Shown here piece by piece: positions 33,337 to 42,054 of a stretch of 64,000 bases of DNA. The stretch lies in NCBI RefSeq assembly GCF_900094595.1, contig NZ_FMAD01000008.1, positions 1-64,000 on the forward strand. Direction: 5' to 3'. Within the stretch, counting starts at the first letter, position 1. The number at the start of each line of letters is the position of its first letter. This DNA is from Cupriavidus alkaliphilus. GTDB lineage: Bacteria; Pseudomonadota; Gammaproteobacteria; Burkholderiales; Burkholderiaceae. The translations under genes were made by a program, and so were the position numbers. The notes under the pieces were generated by a model. That model saw only the letters and a list, made by a program, of their open reading frames with translations. It did no database searches and had not been told where the DNA came from.

Positions 33337-33558
33337 ATGAATGTCCGCTTCATGATGCCCGATGCCGCTCCTCCTCGGCCCCCGTTTGTCCTGGTCATGC
33401 GCGAAGACGACGGCGGATGGCACGTCCGGATGCTGACCGAAGGCTATATCGTCTCGTTGACCGAAACCTTCTCCACCCGGCAAGAAGCGGTCGCCGCCGC
33501 AGCGGAGGCCTTTCCCAGCCTCCATATCGACGTCGGCGGCCATAGCCCCGGCGGTTGA
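33337..33558 (+). CDS. Small hypothetical protein (DUF2188-like)
   Basis: A 73-residue protein starting MNVRFMMPDAAPPRPPFVLV and then MREDDGGWHVRMLTEGYIVS. The C-terminal part has TFSTRQEAVAAAAEAFPSLH. This matches the DUF2188-type 'strand, GW, strand, S-x-x-E/Q-A-x-x-x-A-x-x-x-F/Y-P' pattern and the protein encoded at 28674-28919. ATG 33337 or ATG 33352 could be the start; neither has a strong ribosome site. The two relatives flank the XRE/RTX pair. The function is unknown. Confidence 0.6.
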   Translation: MNVRFMMPDAAPPRPPFVLVMREDDGGWHVRMLTEGYIVSLTETFSTRQEAVAAAAEAFPSLHIDVGGHSPGG

Positions 33559-33722
33559 GGAGCCGGGACATCGCGCGCCTGCCTGGAAGCGCGGCACATC
33601 TCCCGGCGGCACGCGCCGTGACCAAGCGAGGAGATATCATTCTCCGCAGTAACCCGGACGCGAACTTCTCCGAATGCATCGCGCAGACCGGCGCGCACGT
33701 CGGACAGGATCGGACCTGATCA

Positions 33723-34559
33723 GTGGAAAGCACCAGGATGTTGCCCCAGACCATTGCTGCCGCGCTCGCCAGGTATCTGCGCCGATGGGCACTTGTGCCG
33801 GACGCCGAACCCGTCCTGACACCGACCAGTTGCCTGCAGCCGGTGTCATACCGGGGCCAGCCGGCCATCCTCAAACTTGCCATGTGCGACGAAGAACGGC
33901 GTGGCAATGCCGTCATGGCATGGTGGAACGGCAGCGGAGCGGCTGCTCGGATACTGGCTCAGTATGACGACGCCGTCGTCATGGAGCGCCCACAATCCGC
34001 GGGCTCGCTCGCGGATCTTTCGAGGACTGGACGGGACGATGACGCCATGCGGATCGCCTGCGCAGTGCTGGGCAGGTTGCACGCTCATACCGCGCCTGAC
34101 CCACCGCCCGTCGTCTCCTTGGGCGACTGGTTTGCGCCGTTGACGAACCCATCCTGGCCCCACGGCAACATTCTCCGGTTGTCCGCTCTGGTGGCGAAAG
34201 ATCTGTTGTCGGCTGGCGCCATCGATCCGGTTGTGCTTCACGGCGATATGCACCACGGCAACATCCTCCATTTCGGCGCGCAGGGCTGGCTTGCCATCGA
34301 TCCGAAGGGGCTTGTCGGTGAGCGCGCCTTCGATTACGCGAATCTGCTGTGCAACCCGTCCCGCAGGATCGCAGTAGGCCGATTCCACCAGCGCGTCGCC
34401 ATCCTGGTGGAAGCGGCGGGGCTTGATCGCCACAGGCTGCTGCAGTGGACGCTGGCCTGGTCGTGCCTTTCGGCGCTATGGATGATGGAAGACGGGCTCT
34501 CGCCTGACACCCGGTTACGAATTGCCGCGCTGGCGGCGACCGAACTCCGGCTGCTATGA
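33723..34559 (+). CDS. Aminoglycoside/hydroxyurea phosphotransferase-like kinase (APH(6) family)
   Basis: A 278-residue protein kinase-like phosphotransferase. The catalytic loop HGDMHHGNIL and the metal-binding WLAIDPKGLVGERAFDYANL segment match streptomycin 6-kinase/hydroxyurea kinase proteins, as does AILKLAMCDEERRGNAVMAW (phosphate-loop Lys and following helix). Chromosomal copies are often intrinsic and of unknown natural substrate. The frame opens at GTG 33723; ATG 33738 is an equally plausible start. It stands alone between the RTX region and a permease gene, with no sign of mobility. Confidence 0.82.
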   Translation: MESTRMLPQTIAAALARYLRRWALVPDAEPVLTPTSCLQPVSYRGQPAILKLAMCDEERRGNAVMAWWNGSGAAARILAQYDDAVVMERPQSAGSLADLSRTGRDDDAMRIACAVLGRLHAHTAPDPPPVVSLGDWFAPLTNPSWPHGNILRLSALVAKDLLSAGAIDPVVLHGDMHHGNILHFGAQGWLAIDPKGLVGERAFDYANLLCNPSRRIAVGRFHQRVAILVEAAGLDRHRLLQWTLAWSCLSALWMMEDGLSPDTRLRIAALAATELRLL

Positions 34560-34776
34560 CGACCGCGGCCATGTCATTGCGCGCAGCCACCTACATCCGG
34601 CGTGGCCAGCAATTTTTCCTGCATTTCAGTACGAATTCAGCAACAAATATCCCCGTTATCTGATTAACCTGCCCGCTCTTTTCCGTTTGCGTGCGTCGCA
34701 AACGCAAAAGTCCGCTGCCCCCGCCAGCCTCACAAGGACTGGCGCGGCCATTCAGATCACACGGAGACAACGAAGA

Positions 34777-36156
34777 ATGAGTGCAAGCGCAGAACATCTG
34801 CAACGCGGCCTGGGCGAACGCCATATCCGGCTGATGGCGCTGGGATCGGCCATCGGCGTCGGCCTGTTCCTGGGCGCCGGCAATGCCATCAAGATGGCTG
34901 GCCCTGCCATCATGCTGGCCTACCTGATCGGCGGCGCGGTGATCTTCCTGATCATGCGCGCGCTGGGCGAGATGGCCGTGCACAACCCGGTGGCAGGCTC
35001 GTTCTGCCGCTATGCGCAGGACCACATGGGTCCGCTGGCGGGCTACCTGACCGGCTGGAACTACTGGTTCCTGTGGCTGGTGACGTGCGTGGCCGAGATT
35101 ACGGCCGTGGCCATCTACATGGGCATGTGGTTCCCCGACGTGCCGCGCTGGATCTGGGCGCTGGCAGCGCTGGCGGCGATGGGCTCGGTCAACCTGATGG
35201 CGGTCAAGGCCTATGGCGAGTTCGAGTTCTGGTTCGCCATGATCAAGATCGTCACCATCGTGCTGATGCTGATCGGCGGCGGCGCGATGATCGTGTTCGG
35301 CTTCGGTAACGGCGGCGTTGCCACCGGCATCTCCAACCTGTGGGCGCACGGCGGCTTCATGCCCAACGGCGCCTCGGGCGTGCTGATGTCGCTGCAGATG
35401 GTGATGTTCGCCTACCTGGGGGTCGAGATGATCGGCCTGACCGCCGGCGAGGCGCGCAATCCGAAGAAATCGATTCCGGATGCGATCAACTCGGTGTTCT
35501 GGCGCATCCTGATCTTCTACGTCGGCGCGCTGTTCGTGATCCTGGCGCTGTACCCGTGGAACGAGATCGGCGCGCAGGGCAGCCCGTTCGTGCTGACCTT
35601 CGAGCGCCTGGGCATCAAGACCGCCGCCGGCATCATCAACTTCGTGGTGCTGACCGCGGCGCTGTCGTCGTGCAACGGCGGCATCTTCAGCACCGGGCGC
35701 ATGCTGTACAACCTGTCGCTGCAGGGCCAGGCGCCGGCGGCCTTCGCCAAGGTCGACCGCAACGGCGTGCCGCGCCGCGCGCTGCTGGTGTCGATCGCCG
35801 CGCTGCTGGCCGGCGTGCTGCTCAACTACCTGGTGCCGGAGAAGGTGTTCGTCTGGGTGACCGCGATCTCCACCTTCGGCGCGGTCTGGACCTGGGCCAT
35901 CATCCTGGTCACGCAGATCCAGTTCCGCCGCGGGCTGGCCCCGGCGGCGCGCCAGGCGCTGGCGTTCCGCATGCCGTTCTGGCCGTATGGCTCGTATATC
36001 GCGCTGGCGTTCCTGGCGCTGGTGGTGGCGCTGATGGCCTACTTCCCCGATACGCGCGTGGCGCTGTACGTGGGGCCGGGCTGGCTGGTGCTCCTGACGA
36101 TCTGCTACTACGCGCTCGACATGCGCTCGCGCGGGCCGGTGAGCTACCGCGCCTGA
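34777..36156 (+). CDS. proY: Amino-acid permease, APC family (proline/aromatic type)
   Basis: A 459-residue inner-membrane symporter with 12 helices. The family signature is clear near the start: LGERHIRLMALGSAIGVGLF, then GNAIKMAGPAIMLAYLIGG and FLIMRALGEMAVHNP. Other landmarks are GSFCRYAQDHMGPLAGYLTG, GVEMIGLTAGEARNPKKSIP in helix 6, and ALSSCNGGIFSTGRMLYNLS. It is closest in feel to ProY/AroP permeases; the exact amino acid is uncertain. ATG 34777 has GGAGAC upstream. The AT-richer leader contains two mutually exclusive small stems around 34686-34708 (TTTGCGT/ACGCAAA), possibly part of its control. Confidence 0.88.
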   Translation: MSASAEHLQRGLGERHIRLMALGSAIGVGLFLGAGNAIKMAGPAIMLAYLIGGAVIFLIMRALGEMAVHNPVAGSFCRYAQDHMGPLAGYLTGWNYWFLWLVTCVAEITAVAIYMGMWFPDVPRWIWALAALAAMGSVNLMAVKAYGEFEFWFAMIKIVTIVLMLIGGGAMIVFGFGNGGVATGISNLWAHGGFMPNGASGVLMSLQMVMFAYLGVEMIGLTAGEARNPKKSIPDAINSVFWRILIFYVGALFVILALYPWNEIGAQGSPFVLTFERLGIKTAAGIINFVVLTAALSSCNGGIFSTGRMLYNLSLQGQAPAAFAKVDRNGVPRRALLVSIAALLAGVLLNYLVPEKVFVWVTAISTFGAVWTWAIILVTQIQFRRGLAPAARQALAFRMPFWPYGSYIALAFLALVVALMAYFPDTRVALYVGPGWLVLLTICYYALDMRSRGPVSYRA

Positions 36157-36160
36157 ACCA

Positions 36161-36182
36161 CCGGCGGGCCCGCGCCCGCCGG
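36161..36182. repeat. GC-rich inverted repeat after the permease gene
   Basis: CCGGCGGGC-CCGC-GCCCGCCGG is a perfect 9-bp stem starting five bases after the permease stop. There is no T-run, so it is at best a pausing or 3'-stabilising element before hpnB, 50 bp further on. Confidence 0.5.
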
Positions 36183-36232
36183 CTGGCCATCGCCTAAAAT
36201 GGCCCCCGAACCATGCCACCGCAGGGGGCCGC

Positions 36233-37393
36233 ATGACTGAGACCACCGTGCCCGGCGCCGCCATGGCGCTGTCGCTGCTGTCGCTCGCGATCTGGGCCGT
36301 GCTGCTGTTCGGGCGCGCCGGCTTCTGGCGTGTGCACCGGCCACCGGCCGCACCGGCGCCGGCGCATTGGCCGGAAGTGGTCGCCATCATCCCCGCGCGC
36401 GACGAGGCCGAGGTCATCGGCAGCGCGGTGGCCGCAGTGCTGGGCCAGCGCTACCCGGGCCCGCTGGCGCTGGTGGTGGTGGACGACCACAGCGCGGACG
36501 GCACCGCCGATATCGCCCGCGCCGCCGCGGCCACCACCGCGCGCCCGCATGCGCTCACCGTCATCGGCGCGCGCGAACTGCCGACCGGCTGGAGCGGCAA
36601 GGTCTGGGCGCAGTCCGAAGGCCTGGCCGCCGCCGACCGTGTCGCGCCGCAGGCGCGCTATGTCTGGCTGACCGATGCCGACATCCGCCACGGAGCGGGC
36701 GTGCTGGCCGGCCTGGTGGCGCGCGCCGAGGCGGAGCGGCGCGACCTGGTCTCGCTGATGGTGCGGCTGCGCTGTGCCTCGGCGTGGGAACGGCTGGTGG
36801 TGCCGGCCTTTGTCTTTTTCTTCGCCAAGCTCTATCCCTTTGCCCGCGTGCGCGATCCGCGCAGCCGCGTTGCCGCCGCGGCCGGCGGCTGCATGCTGGC
36901 GCGCCGCGCGGCGCTGGCGCGCATCGGCGGCTTTGCCGCGATCCGCGGCGAGCTGATCGACGACTGCAGCCTGGCCGCGCGCATCAAACCCGGCGGCCCC
37001 ATCCGGCTGGACCTGGCCGACGACAGTGTGTCGCTGCGCCCGTATGACCACTGGCGCAGCCTGTGGGACATGATCGCGCGCAGCGCCTACACGCAGCTGC
37101 GCCATTCGCCGCTGTGGCTGGCGGGCGCGGTCGCCGGCATGGTGCTGACCTATCTGGTGCCGCCGGTGCTGGCGCTGGGCTGGGGGGCGTGGCCGGCATG
37201 GCTGGCCTGGGCCGCGATGGCGCTGGCCTACCTGCCGATGCTGCGTGAGTACCGGCAGCCGTGGTGGCTGGCGCCGCTGCTGCCGGTGACGGCGCTGTTC
37301 TACCTGGGAGCGACGCTCGACTCCGCCCGGCGCTACCGGCTGCGGCGCGGCGGCCAGTGGAAGGGCCGCAACCAGGCCCCGCTGCGCCGCTGA
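36233..37393 (+). CDS. hpnB: Hopene-associated glycosyltransferase HpnB
   Basis: A 386-residue membrane GT2 enzyme. An N-terminal helix (about 8-28) is followed by EVVAIIPARDEAEVIGSAVA, VVVDDHSADGT and VWLTDADIRHGAGVL (metal site), then GELIDDCSLAARIK. Three further helices (about 295-360) complete it. Order and length fit HpnB, found in hopanoid loci, whose exact step is not settled. It converges on hpnA with only nine bases between the stops, and a full set of hopanoid side-chain genes follows. Confidence 0.88.
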   Translation: MTETTVPGAAMALSLLSLAIWAVLLFGRAGFWRVHRPPAAPAPAHWPEVVAIIPARDEAEVIGSAVAAVLGQRYPGPLALVVVDDHSADGTADIARAAAATTARPHALTVIGARELPTGWSGKVWAQSEGLAAADRVAPQARYVWLTDADIRHGAGVLAGLVARAEAERRDLVSLMVRLRCASAWERLVVPAFVFFFAKLYPFARVRDPRSRVAAAAGGCMLARRAALARIGGFAAIRGELIDDCSLAARIKPGGPIRLDLADDSVSLRPYDHWRSLWDMIARSAYTQLRHSPLWLAGAVAGMVLTYLVPPVLALGWGAWPAWLAWAAMALAYLPMLREYRQPWWLAPLLPVTALFYLGATLDSARRYRLRRGGQWKGRNQAPLRR

Positions 37394-37402
37394 GCTGGCG
37401 GC

Positions 37403-38410
37403 TCAGGGATGGCCGAGGTACCCGTGCGCGCGGAACCATGCCAGCGCGTCGCGCAGCCCCTCCTGGTACGGGCGCGGCTGATACCCCAGTTCCTTGCGCG
37501 CCTTGTCCGAGGTAAAGAACATCCGGTAGCGGGACATATTGAGTCCATCGACAGTCAGGAACGGCTCCTTGCCGGTCAGCCGCGCCGCCGCTTCCGCGCC
37601 GTAGGCCAGCGGGTACAGCGGCCAGCGCGGCAGCTGCAGGGTCGGCGGGCGCCGGCCGCACAACTGGGCGATATCCCGCAGCATCTGCTGCAGCATCACG
37701 TCCTGGCCACCCAGGATGTAGCGCTCGCCGGTGCGGCCGCGCTCCAGCGCCAGCAAATGCCCGTTGGCGACGTCGTCGACGTGGGCCAGGTTCAGCCCGG
37801 TATCGACAAAGGCCGGGATCTTGCCGGTGGCGGCCTCGACGATGATGCGGCCGGTCGGCGTGGGCCGCACGTCGCGCGGCCCGATGGGGGTGGACGGGTT
37901 GACGATGACCGCGGGCAGGCCGTGTTCGGCGACCCGTTGTTCGACCACGCGCTCGGCCAGCACCTTGCTGCGCTTGTACGCGCCGATGGCTTCATGCGGG
38001 CGCATCGCCGCGGTCTCGTCCACCGGTGCCTGCGCGCCGGCGACGCGCAGCGTCGCCACGCTGCTGGTATAGACGACGCGCTCGACGCCGGCCCGCTGCG
38101 CGGCTTCCATCACCGCCAGGGTGCCGTCGACGTTGGTGCGCACGATGTCTTCCGGATCGCGCGCCCACAGCCGGTAGTCGGCGGCCACGTGGAACAGGTA
38201 CCGCACGCCCTGCAGCGCCGCGGCCACGGCGGCGGCATCGCGCATGTCGCCCTGCGCCACGGTCACCGGCAGCCCGGCCAGATTGGTGCGCGGGCTGTGC
38301 GGGCGCACCAGCACGCGCACGCGCCAGCCGCGCGCCAGCGCCTGGCGCGCCACCGCCGATCCCAGGAAACCCGCGGCTCCTGTCACCAGCACGTCATCGT
38401 TTTTGGTCAT
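37403..38410 (-). CDS. hpnA: Hopanoid-associated sugar epimerase HpnA
   Basis: A 335-residue extended short-chain dehydrogenase/epimerase. The NAD-binding loop [17 protein letters not shown] is at about residues 9-25, [17 protein letters not shown] at about 75-91, and the catalytic YKRSK follows VYTSSVATL. These segments are hallmarks of HpnA rather than UDP-glucose epimerases. ATG 38410 starts at [12 protein letters not shown]; a longer frame to 38620 is not supported. It is divergent from ispH and convergent with hpnB. Its sugar substrate in hopanoid head-group synthesis is unproven. Confidence 0.9.
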   Translation of the reverse strand: MTKNDDVLVTGAAGFLGSAVARQALARGWRVRVLVRPHSPRTNLAGLPVTVAQGDMRDAAAVAAALQGVRYLFHVAADYRLWARDPEDIVRTNVDGTLAVMEAAQRAGVERVVYTSSVATLRVAGAQAPVDETAAMRPHEAIGAYKRSKVLAERVVEQRVAEHGLPAVIVNPSTPIGPRDVRPTPTGRIIVEAATGKIPAFVDTGLNLAHVDDVANGHLLALERGRTGERYILGGQDVMLQQMLRDIAQLCGRRPPTLQLPRWPLYPLAYGAEAAARLTGKEPFLTVDGLNMSRYRMFFTSDKARKELGYQPRPYQEGLRDALAWFRAHGYLGHP

Positions 38411-38471
38411 CAGCCCGTTTCCCCGTAAGGCGGCGTCGGCAGGGCCGGCCCTGCGCCGATCGTGGCGGCGC

Positions 38472-38501
38472 CAGACAAAGCCGGCGTGTCGGGTATATAG
38501 T
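38472..38501 (+). promoter_or_regulatory. Probable sigma-70 promoter of ispH-hpn operon
   Basis: CAGACA at 38472-38477 (4 of 6 -35 consensus), an 18-bp spacer and TATAGT at 38496-38501 (5 of 6) lie in the hpnA-ispH gap. The predicted start is near 38508, with a leader of about 130 nt before ATG 38641. Confidence 0.45.
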
Positions 38502-38640
38502 AACCACCGTGCGAGGAAAATGTGATCCGCGGCGGATCTCCGGTGGGTCTGGCTCGATACCGGGCATCGCCGGGGCATCGTTTTCCGTTGCGCGATCCCA
38601 AACACTGAAACCCGTAGCAAAAGGGTCGGGGGCCTACTCC

Positions 38641-39639
38641 ATGCAGGTGATTCTTGCTCAGCCCCGGGGCTTCTGTGCCGGCGTGGTGCGCGCGATCGAG
38701 ATCGTCGACCGCGCCCTCGTAAAGCATGGTGCGCCGGTGTTCGTGCGGCATGAGATCGTGCATAACAAGCACGTCGTACAGGGACTGAAGGACAAGGGCG
38801 CGCGTTTCGTCGAAGAACTGGACGAAGTGCCGGCCGGCGCGGTGACCATCTTCAGCGCGCACGGGGTGTCGCGCGAAGTCGTCGACGATGCCCGCCAGCG
38901 TCAGCTACATGCCATTGACGCCACCTGCCCGCTGGTGATCAAGGTCCACACCCAGGGCCGCCAGTACGCCGCCAGCGGCCGCACCGTGATCCTGATCGGC
39001 CATGCCGGCCACCCCGAGGTCGAAGGCACCATGGGCCAGATTCCGGGCAAGGTAATCCTGGTGCAGAGCGAGGCCGATGTCGGCAAGCTCGACCTGCCCG
39101 ACGACACCCCGGTCGCCTACGTCACCCAGACCACGCTGAGCGTGGACGACACCCGCAACATCATCGCCGCGCTCGGACGGCGCTTCAGCAACCTGGTCGG
39201 CCCCGATACGCGCGACATCTGCTATGCCACGCAGAACCGCCAGAGCGCGGTGCGCGACCTGTGCAAGCTGGCCGACGTGATCCTGGTGATCGGCGCGACC
39301 AACAGTTCGAACTCCAACCGCCTGCGCGAGATCGGCACCGAAAGCGGCGTGCCCAGCTACCTGATCGCCGAAGGCAGCGAGCTCGACCCGGCCTGGGTAC
39401 GCGACGCCAACGTGGTGGGCATCACCGCCGGCGCCTCGGCCCCCGAGGCCATGGTCGAAGACGTGATCGCGGCACTGCGCCGGCTGGGACCGGTCGAGGT
39501 CAGCACCATGGCCGGGCGCGAAGAGCATGCCGAGTTCCGGCTGCCGGCCGAGCTGGCCGACGTGAAGCCGCCCGCGGCATCGCTCCAGTCCGGCACGGGC
39601 GCCGCGCCGGCCCCCGCCAACGAGAACATTGCAGGCTGA
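38641..39639 (+). CDS. ispH: 4-hydroxy-3-methylbut-2-enyl diphosphate reductase
   Basis: A 332-residue Fe-S enzyme of the MEP pathway that makes isopentenyl and dimethylallyl diphosphate. The three cluster cysteines are visible in [26 protein letters not shown] and [10 protein letters not shown]. The substrate-binding [11 protein letters not shown] and HGVSREVV segments are intact, and the C-terminal 'G-I-T-A-G-A-S-A-P' signature is present. ATG 38641 is used. Its place directly before hpnH suggests it supplies isoprenoid precursors for hopanoids and may be a second copy in the genome. Confidence 0.95.
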   Translation: MQVILAQPRGFCAGVVRAIEIVDRALVKHGAPVFVRHEIVHNKHVVQGLKDKGARFVEELDEVPAGAVTIFSAHGVSREVVDDARQRQLHAIDATCPLVIKVHTQGRQYAASGRTVILIGHAGHPEVEGTMGQIPGKVILVQSEADVGKLDLPDDTPVAYVTQTTLSVDDTRNIIAALGRRFSNLVGPDTRDICYATQNRQSAVRDLCKLADVILVIGATNSSNSNRLREIGTESGVPSYLIAEGSELDPAWVRDANVVGITAGASAPEAMVEDVIAALRRLGPVEVSTMAGREEHAEFRLPAELADVKPPAASLQSGTGAAPAPANENIAG

Positions 39640-39659
39640 ACCAACCAGAGGAAGCTGTC

Positions 39660-40832
39660 GTGGCCATTCCGCTCCTGCAGGTCGCCCGCGTGGGCGCCTA
39701 TATCGTCGGCAAGCACCTGTCGCGGCAAAAACGCTACCCGCTTGCGCTGATGCTGGAACCGCTGTTCCGCTGCAACCTGGCGTGCTCGGGCTGCGGCAAG
39801 ATCGATTACCCCGACCCCATCCTGAACCAGCGCCTGTCGGTGCAGCAATGCCTGGAGGCGGTGGATGAGTGCGGCGCCCCGGTGGTGTCGATCGCCGGCG
39901 GCGAGCCGCTGCTGCACAAGGACATGCCGCAGATCGTGCAAGGCATCATCCAGCGGCGCAAGTTTGTCTACCTGTGCACCAATGCGCTGCTGATGGAAAA
40001 GAAGCTGGACCAGTACCAGCCCAGTCCATATTTCATCTGGTCGGTGCACCTGGACGGCGACCGCGAGATGCACGACCGCTCGGTGTGCCAGGAAGGCGTG
40101 TACGACCGCTGCGTCGAGGCGATCCGCGCCGCCAAGGCGCGCGGCTTCCGCGTCAATATCAATTGCACGCTGTTCAACGACGCGCAGCCCGAGCGCGTGG
40201 CGAGGTTCTTCGACTCGGTCAAGGCGCTGGGCGTCGATGGCATCACCGTGTCGCCGGGCTATGCCTATGAGCGCGCGCCGGACCAGCAGCACTTCCTGAA
40301 CCGCGGCAAGACCCGCCAGCTGTTCCGCGACATCCTCAGCCGCGGCCGCGCGGGCAAGAACTGGGCGTTCAGCCAGTCGACGCTGTTCCTGGACTTCCTC
40401 GCCGGCAACCAGACCTACCACTGCACCCCGTGGGGCAACCCGGCGCGCACGGTGTTCGGCTGGCAGCGCCCGTGCTACCTGGTGGGCGAAGGCTATGCCG
40501 CGACCTTCCGCGAACTGATGGACGAGACCGACTGGGACGCCTACGGCACCGGCAACTACGAGAAATGCGCCGACTGCATGGTGCACAGCGGCTACGAAGC
40601 CACCGCCGTGGCCGACACCTTTGCCCATCCGCTCAAGGCACTCGGCGTCAGCCTGCGCGGCGTGCGCACCAGCGGCCCGATGGCGCCGGACATTGCGCTG
40701 GACCGGCAGCGGCCGGCCGAATACGTGTTCTCGCGCCACGTCGAGATCAAGCTCGAGGAAATCCAGCGCACCCGGCCGCCCGCGCGGCAGCCACGAGCGG
40801 CCGAGGCGCCTGCCGGCGCCGCCACGCACTGA
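39660..40832 (+). CDS. hpnH: Adenosyl-hopene transferase HpnH (radical SAM)
   Basis: A 390-residue radical SAM enzyme that couples the adenosyl radical to diploptene, the first step of the extended hopanoid side chain. The cluster motif CNLACSGC (C-x3-C-x2-C) lies in LFRCNLACSGCGKIDYPDPI, about residues 38-45. An SPASM-like C-terminal Cys set (NYEKCADCMVHSGYE) follows. GTG 39660 is chosen because AGAGGAAG precedes it and family proteins open with a short helix such as AIPLLQVARVGAYI. It follows ispH by 20 nt. Confidence 0.94.
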   Translation: MAIPLLQVARVGAYIVGKHLSRQKRYPLALMLEPLFRCNLACSGCGKIDYPDPILNQRLSVQQCLEAVDECGAPVVSIAGGEPLLHKDMPQIVQGIIQRRKFVYLCTNALLMEKKLDQYQPSPYFIWSVHLDGDREMHDRSVCQEGVYDRCVEAIRAAKARGFRVNINCTLFNDAQPERVARFFDSVKALGVDGITVSPGYAYERAPDQQHFLNRGKTRQLFRDILSRGRAGKNWAFSQSTLFLDFLAGNQTYHCTPWGNPARTVFGWQRPCYLVGEGYAATFRELMDETDWDAYGTGNYEKCADCMVHSGYEATAVADTFAHPLKALGVSLRGVRTSGPMAPDIALDRQRPAEYVFSRHVEIKLEEIQRTRPPARQPRAAEAPAGAATH

Positions 40833-40842
40833 AGCCATTGCC

Positions 40843-42054
40843 ATGGCCGCCGGACTTGCCAGCATCCTGCCCGGCGCAGCGCTGGTGTGCGCGGCGGCTG
40901 GCTATGCACTGGCCGCGGCCTGGCTGTCGCGACGCAAGCCCGCGCCACGCGGCGCCATGGCCGCCACGCCGGTCAGCGTGCTCAAGCCGCTGTGCGGCGC
41001 AGAACCCCGGCTCTATGCCAACCTGGCAACCTTCTGCCGGCAGCGGCATCCGTGCTTCCAGCTGGTATTCGGCGTGCGCGCCGCGGACGATCCCGCCATC
41101 GCGGTAGTGGAGCGGCTGCGGCGCGACTTCCCGGCCTGCGACATCGCACTGGTGATCGACCCGCGGGTGCACGGCAGCAACCTCAAAGTCAGCAACCTGA
41201 TCAACCTGTCCGGCGCGGCCACGCACGATGCGCTGGTCATCGCCGACAGCGACGTCGCGGTGGCGCCGGACTACCTGGCGCGCGTGACCGCGCCGCTGGC
41301 TGAAGCCAACGTCGGCGTGGTGACCTGCCTGTACCGTGGGCATGCCATCGGCGGCTTCTGGTCGCGCCTCGGCGCGCAGTTCATCGACGACTGGTTTGTG
41401 CCGGCGGTGCGCATTGCCCACGCGGGCGGCTCGCGGCGCTTTGCCTTTGGCGCGACCATCGCGCTGCGCCGCGACGCGCTGGCGGCCATCGGCGGTTTCG
41501 GGGCATTGCGCGACCGGCTGGCGGACGATTTCTGGCTGGGCGAGCTGACGCGGCGGCTGGGCTTGCGCACGGTGTTGTCGGAGGTGGTGGTGACGACCGA
41601 CATCATCGAAGACGGCTTCACGCTGCTGTGGCGGCATGAACTGCGCTGGATGCGCACGATCGCTTCGCTGAACCCGACGGGCTATGCGTTCAGCTTCGTC
41701 ACCTTCACCTGGCCGATGCTGGCGTTGGGCATGTGGCTGGCGCCGCTGCCGCTGGTGACTACTGCGGCGGTCGCCGGCGTGGTGGCGCGCAGTGTGCTGG
41801 CGGGCAGCGCCGCGGCGGCATTGCGGGCGCCGTTGCGCGATGGGTTGTTGCTGGCGTGCTGGGCGCTGGCGTTGGCTGGCAAGCGGGTGTGGTGGCGGGA
41901 GCAGGTGCTGTCGGCAGGTGCAGGGCAGCACTCCGGTCGAGCGCCGGCGCTCTCCCCCGCCCCTCTCCCGCAAGCGGGAGAGGGGAGAAAACAGGCGAAG
42001 CCCGCTCCCGACACCCGGGCTTTCACCGGCATCCAGACCAAGAGGCCGCTATGA
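40843..42054 (+). CDS. hpnI: Hopanoid glycosyltransferase HpnI (bacteriohopanetetrol GlcNAc transferase)
   Basis: A 403-residue ceramide-glucosyltransferase-like GT2 enzyme. An N-terminal helix (about 5-27) leads to VSVLKPLCGAEPRLYANLAT, DALVIADSDVAVAPDYL (D1/D2 metal site), RLADDFWLGEL (D3) and RWMRTIASLNPTGY (the (Q/R)XXRW-like motif). Two to three helices follow. The last ~45 residues are low-complexity and are encoded by a REP-like palindrome (41960-41985), so they look like a repeat-derived extension. The stop overlaps the hpnJ start (ATGA). It adds GlcNAc to bacteriohopanetetrol in characterised systems. Confidence 0.92.
   Translation: MAAGLASILPGAALVCAAAGYALAAAWLSRRKPAPRGAMAATPVSVLKPLCGAEPRLYANLATFCRQRHPCFQLVFGVRAADDPAIAVVERLRRDFPACDIALVIDPRVHGSNLKVSNLINLSGAATHDALVIADSDVAVAPDYLARVTAPLAEANVGVVTCLYRGHAIGGFWSRLGAQFIDDWFVPAVRIAHAGGSRRFAFGATIALRRDALAAIGGFGALRDRLADDFWLGELTRRLGLRTVLSEVVVTTDIIEDGFTLLWRHELRWMRTIASLNPTGYAFSFVTFTWPMLALGMWLAPLPLVTTAAVAGVVARSVLAGSAAAALRAPLRDGLLLACWALALAGKRVWWREQVLSAGAGQHSGRAPALSPAPLPQAGEGRKQAKPAPDTRAFTGIQTKRPL
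41960..41985. repeat. REP-like palindrome inside the 3' end of hpnI
   Basis: CCCCTCTCCCGC, two bases (AA), then its exact complement form a perfect 12-bp inverted repeat. The surrounding CTCTCCCCCGCCCC...GGGGAGAAAA matches a kind of dispersed palindromic repeat common between genes in beta- and gammaproteobacteria. Here it is read through in frame as PAPLPQAGEG. A degenerate copy may lie at 28561-28584. Confidence 0.65.

Noticed and set aside
33723..34559. Acquired antibiotic-resistance cassette
   Set aside because: No integrase, insertion sequence or attachment repeat nearby and base composition matches the neighbourhood, so an intrinsic kinase is more likely.
34591..36417. A 608-codon open frame on the minus strand
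   Set aside because: Opposite the amino-acid permease; His/Arg/Gln-rich without any domain.
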